A DNA stretch of 64,000 nucleotides from an uncultured Acinetobacter sp. (lineage in GTDB: Bacteria > Pseudomonadota > Gammaproteobacteria > Pseudomonadales > Moraxellaceae): contig NZ_CANLSL010000016.1 of assembly GCF_947493735.1 (NCBI RefSeq), positions 1 to 64,000 on the forward strand. Reading direction: 5' to 3'. Position 1 is the stretch's first letter; each line of letters begins with the position of its first letter. Under the pieces are notes generated by a model. The model searched no databases. It was not told the origin of the DNA and worked only from the letters and a program-made list of their open reading frames with translations. This document shows positions 46,212-57,166 of this stretch, piece after piece. The position numbers and the translations under genes are program-made.

Positions 46212-46961
46212 CTATTCAGATTGGATTTTAGCGATAGTATCCATGATCATTTGATGGGCGATACTGCCTTGCATTGGAATCACTGGTAAAGCATCTATCG
46301 CATAGAATCCCGCATCGGCGATTTCATCTTCTTGCAAAATGAGTTCACCACTTTCGTATTCAGCGGAAAATGCGATCATTAAATTGGATGGAAATGGCCA
46401 CGGTTGGCTTGATAAGTATTGAATATTCTTTAATCGGATGCCAATTTCTTCCAAAGTCTCTCTCGCCACAGCGTGTTCAAGCGTCTCGCCAACTTCAACA
46501 AAGCCTGCAATCAGACCATACATGTCATTTTTTGCATGAACTGACTTCGCCAATAAAATCTCATGACCACGACGAATGATCGTAATAACACACGGTTGAA
46601 CCCGAGGATATTGATAGTAATGACAACTTTGACAAACCATTGCCAATTGGGTGTCATGAGGCTGTGTTGCCGAACCGCAACGACTACAATAGCGGTGATT
46701 ATTACGCCATTCTAGCAGCTGTTTTGCACGAGAAGCTTGTTCAAATTCGGTCTTTGACCATCGCATGATCAGTTCACGTATCGGTACGAGATGAAAGCCA
46801 TCGGGAATATCTGTTGCTTGAGAGATATTTCTAACGATAACTTGATTAGCGATATGGTCGAGGAACAGTTCATCTTGAGTTGCTTCAAGTATTGGCAACT
46901 CAAAATGATCATTAACGACTAATTGCTGATCGCAAAATAAATAAGCGAGTTGGCTCGTCAT
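46212..46961 (-). CDS. nudC: NAD(+) diphosphatase / NAD-cap hydrolase NudC
   Basis: A protein of 249 aa. The zinc ribbon is CSRCGSATQPHDTQLAMVCQ followed by SCHYYQYPRVQPCVI. The Nudix box is GFVEVGETLEHAVARETLEE with the trailing IGI. The downstream SQPWPFPSNLMIAF is the NudC-specific motif that distinguishes it from other Nudix hydrolases. It hydrolyses NADH to NMNH and AMP and removes NAD caps from RNA. It begins 8 nt after fimL, with AAGGA overlapping the fimL stop, so the two are likely one transcript. Confidence 0.93.
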   Translation of the reverse strand: MTSQLAYLFCDQQLVVNDHFELPILEATQDELFLDHIANQVIVRNISQATDIPDGFHLVPIRELIMRWSKTEFEQASRAKQLLEWRNNHRYCSRCGSATQPHDTQLAMVCQSCHYYQYPRVQPCVITIIRRGHEILLAKSVHAKNDMYGLIAGFVEVGETLEHAVARETLEEIGIRLKNIQYLSSQPWPFPSNLMIAFSAEYESGELILQEDEIADAGFYAIDALPVIPMQGSIAHQMIMDTIAKIQSE

Positions 46962-46969
46962 GGTGTTCC

Positions 46970-48619
46970 TTAAGCGACCGCTTGCTCAAGCGCCGTGATG
47001 CTTTGCAAGCCAATTTGGATTGGGCGAGCGAGAATCGGTTGATTTTGTTGAAGTTGCTCAAAGTAGTACTCTGCACTTGAGATCGACTGTGCGAGTAACT
47101 TCAGCTGAGCAGGATCTAAGTGCTTTTGTTGAGTCGTGATTTGATCGACCAATTGTCCTGCTTTTTGCAAGATTTGATGTCCATCATTTGATTCTAAAAA
47201 GAGCAAAGCGCCCGATACTTCACGTAAAACATCCGCGACACCTGTGAGCTGTTCATTATCTTGAGTTTGTTGATATTGAACAATCTGCTCACTGACTTTT
47301 GTTAAAGAAATCCGTGCTTCATCACATACAGCCATTTGCGCTTCTTCGATTTTATCGAGCGTGATTTGAGTATTATTGAATTTTAATTTTAAGCGAGCAG
47401 GGGTGTAGTTACGTTCTAAGATTTGCAAAGAATTGGTGGCAAATAAAAGGCTGCTCATCACATCATTGGCGTGTTTGTCACTGCTCAGATTTTCATTTGC
47501 TTCGATCTGATCTGCTTGACTACGAAGCTTAGCAGCAGAATCGGTGAGATTGATAACTTGGAAAATATTTACAGCTTCACGTAGGCTTGCAACGATTTCC
47601 TGACGTTCATTGTCTTGCTGAATATATTGTCCTGTTTCAATGCGATTGCTAATGCCTTTGATTTGACCGTTCAATAGCTCAACCACTGTTTGAATGGTAT
47701 CCAAATCAGGGCCATAAAGCTGACGACTGAGCACTTGCATCTGATCGTCACTCAACACTTCATCATGTACGTTGAGTTGTTCACGAAGCTGCTGAGCAAG
47801 CTGACTTTCTTGACTCATACAAAGCACAAGAATATCGGCATAATCCTGTTGAGTCGGGCTAAACTGCGCATCATTCAAGAAAGCATGACTTTGTTGTTCG
47901 ATCTGAACGAGGACACGTAAGCGTGTTTCAGTCAAAATGATTTGATCTAAATCTCTAAGCGTAATATGGACAAAACGCCAATATTGCTCAGATGGTGTAC
48001 CCGTTGCAATCGACGATAAATAGTTACCGCACAATGATAAGGCTTGGAAGTCCAAATCTGTTTCTTGCATTTTTAATAGATTTAAAAGACTTAGCTTGTA
48101 AAGGCGTTGTACATATTTACTTTTTGGTAAATCCGGAGCGGCATCTAAGGCAACATTTGGATGGACCGTTTCTAAAAATGGTGTGAGGAAAACGCCCTCA
48201 CGTGTCAAAGGTAACTGTAAGCTTGCTTCAAGTTTATTGATCGTTGGCAATAAAAACTGCGGCGCTAAAGTTTCACGAACACATAAGAAGTCCAAATAGC
48301 GTTTCGTCACGTTAGTGGCTTCACTCATTGCTTCTACACGTGCTTGATCAACTTGTCCTGCTTGAGTGTCTTCGATCACTTTTTGCATCACTTTTGCAGT
48401 GAGTTCGGTGAGTTGCCCCAGTTGTGGTTGTTCGACTAAGCGTAAGACGTGTGCACACTGCTCAAGATTTGTGAGTGCATCGTCTAGTCCAAATGGTGCG
48501 CTACCATCTTCTAGTAAAGCACTTACCCCGTTTTCAACATGTTTGATGCTTTGATCAATTTCCTTACGAACAATTAGCAAAGATGTCGGATCAAAATGTG
48601 ATGAAGATTGAAATGGCAT
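46970..48619 (-). CDS. FimL-like scaffold protein of the Chp/twitching system
   Basis: A soluble, mainly helical protein of 549 aa. The N-terminus FDPTSLLIVRKEIDQSIKHV, LDDALTNLEQCAHVLRLVEQ and the long glutamine-rich helical body resemble FimL of Pseudomonas and the N-terminal, degenerate-Hpt region of ChpA/PilL. No active-site His motif was noticed. FimL in Pseudomonas links FimV/PilG to cAMP production and type IV pilus function. The assignment is by resemblance, not search. AAGGAAAGG upstream gives the start. Confidence 0.65.
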   Translation of the reverse strand: MPFQSSSHFDPTSLLIVRKEIDQSIKHVENGVSALLEDGSAPFGLDDALTNLEQCAHVLRLVEQPQLGQLTELTAKVMQKVIEDTQAGQVDQARVEAMSEATNVTKRYLDFLCVRETLAPQFLLPTINKLEASLQLPLTREGVFLTPFLETVHPNVALDAAPDLPKSKYVQRLYKLSLLNLLKMQETDLDFQALSLCGNYLSSIATGTPSEQYWRFVHITLRDLDQIILTETRLRVLVQIEQQSHAFLNDAQFSPTQQDYADILVLCMSQESQLAQQLREQLNVHDEVLSDDQMQVLSRQLYGPDLDTIQTVVELLNGQIKGISNRIETGQYIQQDNERQEIVASLREAVNIFQVINLTDSAAKLRSQADQIEANENLSSDKHANDVMSSLLFATNSLQILERNYTPARLKLKFNNTQITLDKIEEAQMAVCDEARISLTKVSEQIVQYQQTQDNEQLTGVADVLREVSGALLFLESNDGHQILQKAGQLVDQITTQQKHLDPAQLKLLAQSISSAEYYFEQLQQNQPILARPIQIGLQSITALEQAVA

Positions 48620-48783
48620 AGGTTTAGACCTTTCCTTAGTTTATGTGCTTCAGTTATATACTGCAGTTTATATATTTCGTTTGACGACAATCGCTTTTAA
48701 CAATGGATAACATACCACCGTCGTGCAGAGAGGAAAAGCATAAGCTGTGAAAAAATTGAGAATAATCTAGGAATAATCCAACT

Positions 48784-48809
48784 AAAAATACCGAAGCGAA
48801 GGTACTTTT
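48784..48809 (-). terminator. Possible terminator of the rnhA-dnaQ fusion gene
   Basis: On the minus strand, AAAA(G)TACC pairs with GGTATTTT around an 8-nt loop, with a short T-tract, 10 nt after the stop. The stem is only 8 bp with one bulge. The rest of the 200-nt gap to fimL shows nothing else. Confidence 0.5.
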
Positions 48810-48819
48810 GAATACTTCA

Positions 48820-50277
<1,458 letters not shown>

Positions 50278-50655
50278 ACGAACCAAAATAAGCGTGAGTG
50301 CGATATAAAGAATTGGCTTAAATCATGCTATGTTCGAGCTAAAAGTGCAAGCCACATTGTTGTATCCTGTGGTGTAAGCGCGTGCGCAATGTGCAGACGC
50401 TTGCAGAATATGGATTAAATTTCTTGTAACATTTGCGATCTATGCGTTACATAAAAGGGCATTGTAATCAGTTGAGGGTTTACTACAATGCTGTGTTTAA
50501 CCTTTTGGACTTTAGTCTAAAGAAATTTGTTTTTTAGTGTTTTTTGACACATGAAAACCGTGTTAAGTGTAAGTCATAAATAGAGTTTTGTTTTATCACA
50601 CTAGAATAGTGAATCTAGTAATAAACATTTCACCATTAATATTTTGGATTGTTTT
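50278..50655. other. Divergent regulatory region between rnhA-dnaQ and mltD
   Basis: 378 nt without a gene. It contains TTGACA (50544-50549) followed after 18 nt by TGTAAG (50568-50573), a plausible mltD promoter. It also holds an inverted repeat cattgta / tacaatg (50460-50490) and a short palindrome ctttagtctaaag (50510-50522). A related ctttag...ctaaag arrangement occurs upstream of yejA at 53953-53975. Confidence 0.45.
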
Positions 50656-53600
50656 ATGTTGAATGCCACCCCGATGATTTGGTCTACCACTATTAGCCGT
50701 TCTTTTCGATTATCAATCATTGCGACTGCAATAGCGTCATTGGGTGTATTAACAGCGTGTAGTTCAACACCACAAAAATCCTCTGTGGCAAAATCTAGTG
50801 TTGCCGATGATGAGCTGCTAGATGCGGGCAGCGTCGACTCATTAGAAAATCTACTTTACGCCACAGATATGCGTGCGGTAGAAGGTGATCGACTACTGAT
50901 TCTGCGCCATGGTGATGTGTGGAAGCGCATGACCGTTGGCTTCAAAATGAATCTCAATTTTTACAATCCTCGTATCGAAGCACAGCGCAGTTGGTTTATT
51001 ACTCGTCAGCCCTATCTTGATCGGTTGAGTGCACGTGCCAGTCGTTATATTTATTATACTGTGACCGAGGCAGAGCGTAGAGGTTTGCCTACGGAGCTTG
51101 CATTATTGCCAATTATTGAGAGCTCTTACGATCCAGCTGCGACCAGTACCGCAGCTGCGGCAGGGATGTGGCAGTTTATTCCAAGTACAGGTAAGATTTA
51201 CGGACTTCGTCAAACCGATTTGTACGATGGTCGTCGTGATGTGGTGGAGTCTACTCGTGCTGCCTATGAATATCTCAGTAGCTTATACAATCAATTCGGT
51301 TCATGGGAACTTGCCTTAGCCGCCTATAACGGTGGTCCAGGTCGAGTACAACAAGCCATCAATCGAAACAAAGCGGCAGGGTTACCCACCGATTTTTGGT
51401 CATTAAAACTACCAACTGAAACCATGAACTATGTGCCTCGTTTCTTAGCTGTTGCACAAATCATCAAGAATCCACATCAATATGGCGTGTCATTGCCACC
51501 GATTGCCAATCGTCCACATTTCCGTGAAGTGGCAATACCCGGTGCGATTGATTTGAATGAATTGTCACGTATCTCAGGTGTGAGCCGTGGTGAGCTGTAT
51601 GCGCTGAATCCAGCGCATCGTGGCAACTATACCGATCCATTTGCGCCAAATCGAATTCTCATTCCAAATGAAGTGAGTGCAAGTGTCGATACCAAAATTG
51701 CCAAAATGAAAACGGTATCAGGCTCAGGTGGTTTGTGGGCGGGTGGTAGTGCGCCATTACCAACACTGAAAAGTGCCAACACACCGTCATTACAATCTTC
51801 TGTATTGGTGACACGCAATCCAAGTGAATTGCCAAACTCAAGTGCGATTGCTAAGCAACAAACAAGCACGCAAAAGGCAACGACGGCATCAGCTCAAGCG
51901 ACAACAAATAATTCTACAATAAGCATCACAACATCAAGTAGTGCAAAAACAGAAAATACTACAGCGTCAGCCGTACCGAGTTTTGAAAAACACTCTACGC
52001 CGAAAGGTTCGAATGCTTTGGCAAGTTTTGCTTCAGGCGCTTATGTACCAAGTGCACCACGTCTGCCTGTGTCGATCACTCCGAGCACAGCAGTGAAGCA
52101 AATCAATCTCGAACCGCCGATTTCAGACGCAGAAAAACAAGTCATTGTTACTGAGCAGGCAGAGCAGACGGCAAGCTCGACTGCACAAGCTGCAATCCAA
52201 GTGGAAAAATTAGCGCAGCAACAACCAAGCGAAGCGGAAAAGCAACAAGTGATTGCGGAGCTTGAACGCATTGCACCTGAAGGTACTGAAATCGTCGATC
52301 CTTTGGATGGTAAGATTCGCTTGACTGCTATTCAAAGTAGTCAATCGATTGCAGAGCAGACAGGTCAAGATGTTGAGATCAATTATGCGATTCCAAAAGC
52401 AGTGGCTGAGGCAGAGCTTGCGGCAAAAAGCAAAGATGCTGAGCTGAACCGAACAAAACCAATCGTAGAAACCAAAAATGAAGTGGTCGTAGTCGCACCA
52501 AAGGGTAAGCGTGAGATTTACTCTGTGAAATTTGGCGATACATTAGCTACTATTGCGACGCGTTTTGGTGTGAATTGGCGTGATATTGCCAAGTGGAACC
52601 AAATCAACGCAGAGCGCCCACTGTATGTCGGTACGAAGCTATATCTCTATGATGTAAAGCCGCCTGTTGAAAAGGTTGAGCAAGCCAAAGCACCTGAGCG
52701 TTATACTGTCCGTGCAGGAGATAGTTTGACCAATTTAGCAAGTCAGTATCAGCTCAATCTACGTGATGTGGCGGCGTGGAATAATTTGAGCCCGACCAGT
52801 AATTTGCGCATTGGTCAACGCATTACCTTAGTTGAACCTAAAGACTTTAAAGCAAAAAATCAGCAAGACAATTCTCGAAAAGACAGTGCGCAAAAAGGCG
52901 ATACTCAAAAAGAGAACAGTAAAAACGCTGAAATAAAAACAGTAGAATATCGTGTCAAACGTGGCGAATATCTTAAGCAGATTGCAGATCGTTATAAGAT
53001 GAGCACGACTGAGTTGGCAGCGCTGAATCCTGATTTGAATGCAAGTAGTGGGTTGTTGGTTGGTCAGCGTATCCGAGTGCCTGCGGATCAAGTCGATGAA
53101 AAATCATCAACAGCGAAAGCAACTGAAAGCCAAATGAATAATGCCATTCAAACGGCAAGTTATACCGTCGTTGCAGGGGATTATCTCAGCACTGTAGCAA
53201 CGAAGTACAAAATCAGTTTGGCAGAATTGGCAACACTGAATAATCTCAAATCCAATAGTCAGATCTATGTCGGTCAGAAGTTACAAGTACCAGTGATTGA
53301 AGATACCTTAAAAACAGCGACAAGCTCGAAACGTCCGAGCACTTACCAAGTGCAAAGTGGCGATACACTGATCGCTGTAGCGGATAAGTTTGACTTGTAT
53401 GTCAAAGATTTGGCGCAGATGAATAATATTGCCACCAATGCTATGTTACGCCGTGGGCAAGTATTAAAATTACAAGCCGATGCAGATGCTTCAAATTCAG
53501 TTCCTGATACGACTGACAAAGCTGTAAAAAAAGCAAAAACCAATGAAGTACAAGCTGAAAGTGAAAGCACAGCAAGCTTCAACGGTGCAACAGAAAGCTA

Positions 53601-53886
53601 TATCGTGCGCTCGGGTGAGTCATTAACGGCAATCTCTAGTCGCTATGGCATTACCAATGCAGAGCTTGCAGGCTTAAATAATATCTCCAGTCGAGCAAGT
53701 CTGCGTGTTGGGCAAAAGCTCAAGGTGCCAAAACTGACGCAAAGCTATCAAGTGAAACGTGGTGATAGTCTAATTGCACTTGCACGTAAGTATGGCATCA
53801 CGACTGAAGAGCTTGCTGAAATGAACGATCTTAAAGCGAATGCACAGCTTCAACTTGGACAGAGCCTCACCGTGCCAAATCAATAA
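50656..53886 (+). CDS. mltD: Membrane-bound lytic murein transglycosylase D with seven LysM repeats
   Basis: An outer-membrane lipoprotein of 1076 aa (lipobox LTAC, Cys35). The goose-lysozyme-like SLT domain (about 115-260) has the catalytic Glu in LPIIESSYDP, then AAAGMWQFIPSTGKIYGL and LALAAYNGGPGRVQQAI. A degenerate LysM may follow (LSRISGVSRGELYALNP). After a long Ser/Thr/Ala/Gln linker come seven clear LysM units, each opening Y-x-V/R-x-G-[DE]-x-L, the last being YQVKRGDSLIALARKYG. E. coli MltD is about 450 aa with far fewer LysM repeats, so this version has an enlarged peptidoglycan-binding tail. The start at 50656 is chosen over an in-frame TTG at 50644. Confidence 0.92.
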   Translation: MLNATPMIWSTTISRSFRLSIIATAIASLGVLTACSSTPQKSSVAKSSVADDELLDAGSVDSLENLLYATDMRAVEGDRLLILRHGDVWKRMTVGFKMNLNFYNPRIEAQRSWFITRQPYLDRLSARASRYIYYTVTEAERRGLPTELALLPIIESSYDPAATSTAAAAGMWQFIPSTGKIYGLRQTDLYDGRRDVVESTRAAYEYLSSLYNQFGSWELALAAYNGGPGRVQQAINRNKAAGLPTDFWSLKLPTETMNYVPRFLAVAQIIKNPHQYGVSLPPIANRPHFREVAIPGAIDLNELSRISGVSRGELYALNPAHRGNYTDPFAPNRILIPNEVSASVDTKIAKMKTVSGSGGLWAGGSAPLPTLKSANTPSLQSSVLVTRNPSELPNSSAIAKQQTSTQKATTASAQATTNNSTISITTSSSAKTENTTASAVPSFEKHSTPKGSNALASFASGAYVPSAPRLPVSITPSTAVKQINLEPPISDAEKQVIVTEQAEQTASSTAQAAIQVEKLAQQQPSEAEKQQVIAELERIAPEGTEIVDPLDGKIRLTAIQSSQSIAEQTGQDVEINYAIPKAVAEAELAAKSKDAELNRTKPIVETKNEVVVVAPKGKREIYSVKFGDTLATIATRFGVNWRDIAKWNQINAERPLYVGTKLYLYDVKPPVEKVEQAKAPERYTVRAGDSLTNLASQYQLNLRDVAAWNNLSPTSNLRIGQRITLVEPKDFKAKNQQDNSRKDSAQKGDTQKENSKNAEIKTVEYRVKRGEYLKQIADRYKMSTTELAALNPDLNASSGLLVGQRIRVPADQVDEKSSTAKATESQMNNAIQTASYTVVAGDYLSTVATKYKISLAELATLNNLKSNSQIYVGQKLQVPVIEDTLKTATSSKRPSTYQVQSGDTLIAVADKFDLYVKDLAQMNNIATNAMLRRGQVLKLQADADASNSVPDTTDKAVKKAKTNEVQAESESTASFNGATESYIVRSGESLTAISSRYGITNAELAGLNNISSRASLRVGQKLKVPKLTQSYQVKRGDSLIALARKYGITTEELAEMNDLKANAQLQLGQSLTVPNQ

Positions 53887-54033
53887 TCTGGCATATGATT
53901 TTCATGTTTACTTTAGCATGTTGATTTGAATGTTTTGATTTTAGCGTTTTGACTTTAGGACAAAGTAATCTAAAGTGAATTACCATTTTGCATTGCAGAA
54001 AAACAACCACAGGAAATGTCACAGGGAGTGTGT

Positions 54034-55938
54034 ATGGGTTTTCAGGTTAAAGGCTTTAAAAGCTTAAGTGCTCAGACTAAAGGCTTTCATTTAAAAGCTT
54101 TTCAGGCATCTTGCTTTTTTCTCGGCATGGCATTTCTCGGTACAAGTGCAAGCCTGAGTCATGCCGCAGTCCAGACGCTGAACTATGTCAGTTTAGATGC
54201 CAAACCTGCTTATGCCAACGCCAAAGTTTTACCCTACGCCAATGCTAATGCACCAAAGGGTGGCATGATTACCTATCCTGCAACAGGCACATTTGATAAT
54301 TTTAATAGCGTCAATGGTAAGGGTACAGCAGCCGATGGTCTGCAATATCTATACGACAGCCTCATGTCGAGCTCACTGGATGAACCGGGTGTGATGTATC
54401 CACTGCTTGCCAAAAGCGTGACCTATGATCCTGATCAACCGAAAACTGCAACTTTCCATCTTGATCCACGTGCCAAGTTTAGCGATGGTTCACCACTGAC
54501 TGCTGAAGATGTGGTGTTTACTTTTAAAAAATTACTGACCGAAGGTGCGCCGGGGATTCGGATTTATTTTTCTGAAATTGAAGATATCCAAGCCACTTCA
54601 AAACATGATGTAAAATTTATTTTTAAAACCAACGACAACAAAGAAATGCCACTGATCGTATCGTCGGTGAGCATATTTTCCAAAAAATATTGGCAGGGCA
54701 AAGACTTCACCCGAGTGACTTCACAAGCACCGCTCGGTAGTGGTCCATATGTGATTGACCGTGTTGAGGGTGGTCGTACCATTAGCTATAAACGTAACCC
54801 AAACTATTGGGGCAAAGACGTGATGGTGAATAAAGGTGCGAATAATTTTGATCGGATTAAATTCGTTTATTACCGCTCATTAGATATTGGTTTTGAGGGC
54901 TTTAAAACAGGGCAATATACGGCACATACCGAATATACTGCACGACGTTGGGTGACCGAGTACAACTTCAATGCAGTGCAAGCAGGGCTCATCAAAAAGA
55001 TAGAATTTCATCATCAAAATCCTGTGCCAACCCAAAGTACCGTGCTGAATACACGACGTAAAGTTTTAGATGATATTTATTTCCGTCAGGCGCTGAGCTA
55101 TGCCTACGATTTTGAGTGGATGAATAAGGCATTGTTTTATGGGCAATATCAGCGTTTACAAAGTTATTTTGCCAATAGTGAGCTTGAAGCCAAAGGCAAA
55201 CCATCTCCAGCTGAGCTAAAGGTTTTACAGCCTTATTTTAAAAGCATGCATCCATTGATCAAACACGGCATTATGCGAGATTGGAAAAATCCTATATCCG
55301 ATGCCAGTGGTTTCAACCGCTTTAATTTACTGGTTGCTCGGCATATGCTTGCCAATCAAGGCTACAAAGTGAATAAAAAAGGGCAGTTATTGGATAAACA
55401 AGGCAAGCCAATTCAGTTTGAATTATTGATTCATCAAGATGGCTTACAACGTACCTTGATGCCTTTTGTGCGCAATGCCAAAAAACTCGGTATTGATATT
55501 ACCGTGCGTCAAGTCGATGTGCCGCAATATATCGAGCGTAAGCGTAATTATGACTTTGATATGACCACAGATGTGTTGCCACAATCCTTAAATCCAGGTA
55601 ATGAGCAGGGACGGTTTTGGAGCAGTACAGCAGCCGATGAAGTGGGTAATTATAACTTTGCAGGGATAAAGAATCCTGCGATAAATGCACAGATAGATCG
55701 TTTAATTCGCTCGCCAAATCGTGAGCAACTCGTGACCAATACACGTGTCTTAGATCGCATGCTCCGTGCAGGCTATTATCATATTCTTAGCTACGGTAAG
55801 GGCAGTGAGTGGTATGCGGTCTGGGATATGTTTGAACGACCAAAACGTGAACCAAAGCTAAATGTTGGCATGCAATATTGGTGGATTGATGCGAAAAAAG
55901 CAGAGAAAGTCCAACAGTATCTGCGTCGTCAATCTTAA
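54034..55938 (+). CDS. yejA: ABC transporter periplasmic peptide-binding protein YejA
   Basis: A family 5 solute-binding protein of 634 aa. Signal peptide around ASCFFLGMAFLGTSASLSHA; the mature protein begins AVQTLNYVSL. Family features are YANANAPKGGMITYPATGTF, GLQYLYDSLMSSSLDEP, FHLDPRAKFSDGSPLTAEDV, and RRKVLDDIYFRQALSYAYDF. It delivers oligopeptides (microcin C in E. coli) to YejBEF. The start at 54034 was chosen because GGGAG sits 6 nt upstream; an ATG at 54016 in frame lacks proper spacing. It is the first gene of yejABEF. The next gene is separated by a dispersed repeat copy. Confidence 0.92.
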   Translation: MGFQVKGFKSLSAQTKGFHLKAFQASCFFLGMAFLGTSASLSHAAVQTLNYVSLDAKPAYANAKVLPYANANAPKGGMITYPATGTFDNFNSVNGKGTAADGLQYLYDSLMSSSLDEPGVMYPLLAKSVTYDPDQPKTATFHLDPRAKFSDGSPLTAEDVVFTFKKLLTEGAPGIRIYFSEIEDIQATSKHDVKFIFKTNDNKEMPLIVSSVSIFSKKYWQGKDFTRVTSQAPLGSGPYVIDRVEGGRTISYKRNPNYWGKDVMVNKGANNFDRIKFVYYRSLDIGFEGFKTGQYTAHTEYTARRWVTEYNFNAVQAGLIKKIEFHHQNPVPTQSTVLNTRRKVLDDIYFRQALSYAYDFEWMNKALFYGQYQRLQSYFANSELEAKGKPSPAELKVLQPYFKSMHPLIKHGIMRDWKNPISDASGFNRFNLLVARHMLANQGYKVNKKGQLLDKQGKPIQFELLIHQDGLQRTLMPFVRNAKKLGIDITVRQVDVPQYIERKRNYDFDMTTDVLPQSLNPGNEQGRFWSSTAADEVGNYNFAGIKNPAINAQIDRLIRSPNREQLVTNTRVLDRMLRAGYYHILSYGKGSEWYAVWDMFERPKREPKLNVGMQYWWIDAKKAEKVQQYLRRQS

Positions 55939-55978
55939 TCGCACAGACATAAAAACTTAAGGAATTGAGCATGGATTT

Positions 55979-56085
55979 TATAGTCAGAGAACTTAAGTTC
56001 TGCTACATCGTTAACCTCGCTTGCAGTACTATTTGTACACCTTCGCTCGGTTGCCTTGTATCAGAAATCAATTTCTTCGACTATA
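55979..56085 (+). repeat. Dispersed 107-bp repeat, copy 3, inside the yej operon
   Basis: Begins TATAGTC (55979-55985) and ends GACTATA (56079-56085), forming 7-bp terminal inverted repeats. Inside are the palindrome agaacttaagttct and the small hairpin agaaatcaatttct. It fills most of the 160-nt gap between yejA and yejB and ends 13 nt before the yejB ATG, immediately next to its ribosome-binding site AAAGGAA. Confidence 0.85.
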
Positions 56086-56098
56086 GAAAGGAATCGCA

Positions 56099-57166
56099 AT
56101 GACTACCTATATTTTAAAGCGTCTGTTACTGATTATTCCGACCCTGTTTTTGATCTTGTTAATCAATTTTGCCATTGTGCAAATCGCACCGGGCGGACCT
56201 GTCGAACAAGCCATTCAACAAGCGGAAAATATGCAAGGCATGGGCATACAGGGCGGTGCAGAAACGGCAGCAGTGGATAGCAACTATCAAGGTGCACGTG
56301 GATTAAGCCCTGAAATGGTCGAAGAAATCAAACGCCAATACGGCTTCGATAAACCTGCCTATGAACGCTTTTGGTTGATGCTCAAGGGCTATTTGACCTT
56401 TGATTTTGGTACCAGTTTTTTTAAAGATAAACCTGTCACACAGCTCCTTTATGAAAAATTACCTGTCACCATATCACTTGGACTATGGAGCACTTTACTG
56501 ATTTATTTGGTGTCGATTCCACTGGGTATAAAAAAAGCCAAACAACATGGCATGGTTTTTGATAAAAGTACCTCGCTCTTACTTGCGGTAGGCTATGCGA
56601 TTCCGACCTTTGCTTTTGGTGTATTACTGCTGGTGTTTTTTGCAGGGGGCAGTTATTGGCAATGGTTTCCGCTACAAGGTTTAGTCTCTGAAAATTTTGC
56701 ACAACTTGGCTTTTTTGAAAAAATTAAAGATTATTTTTGGCATATGGCATTGCCACTATTGACGATGGTTTTAGGTGGTTTTGCAGGATTAACTTATTTA
56801 ACAAAGTATTCCTTTATGGAAGAGCTGAATCGACAATATGTGCTCGCCGCTCGTGCCAAAGGTTTAAGTGAAAATCGGGTGCTGTATGGTCATGTATTTC
56901 GAAATGCGATGTTGATTGTTATTGCGGGTTTGCCTGAGGCATTGATCGGAATTTTCTTTGTTGGCAATTTATTTATCGAGATTATTTTTAATCTTGATGG
57001 CATTGGTCTATTGGGTTTTGAGGCGATTACCCAGCGGGATTATCCTGTGATTTTCGGCACTTTGTTTTTGTTTACTTTACTCGGTTTAGTTTTGCGTTTA
57101 ATTAGTGATGTGATGTATCAAGTGATTGATCCTCGAATCGACTTTGAAACACGAGGGGCAAAATAA
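56099..57166 (+). CDS. yejB: ABC peptide transporter permease YejB
   Basis: An inner-membrane permease of 355 aa with about six helices. The N-terminus YILKRLLLIIPTLFLILLINF and the motif GGPVEQAIQQAENMQGMG are characteristic of YejB/OppB-type subunits. The EAA loop reads LAARAKGLSENRVLYGHVFRNA. The C-terminal LRLISDVMYQVIDPRIDFETRG is conserved in YejB. The stop overlaps the yejE start by one base. Its ribosome-binding site abuts copy 3 of the dispersed repeat. Confidence 0.93.
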   Translation: MTTYILKRLLLIIPTLFLILLINFAIVQIAPGGPVEQAIQQAENMQGMGIQGGAETAAVDSNYQGARGLSPEMVEEIKRQYGFDKPAYERFWLMLKGYLTFDFGTSFFKDKPVTQLLYEKLPVTISLGLWSTLLIYLVSIPLGIKKAKQHGMVFDKSTSLLLAVGYAIPTFAFGVLLLVFFAGGSYWQWFPLQGLVSENFAQLGFFEKIKDYFWHMALPLLTMVLGGFAGLTYLTKYSFMEELNRQYVLAARAKGLSENRVLYGHVFRNAMLIVIAGLPEALIGIFFVGNLFIEIIFNLDGIGLLGFEAITQRDYPVIFGTLFLFTLLGLVLRLISDVMYQVIDPRIDFETRGAK

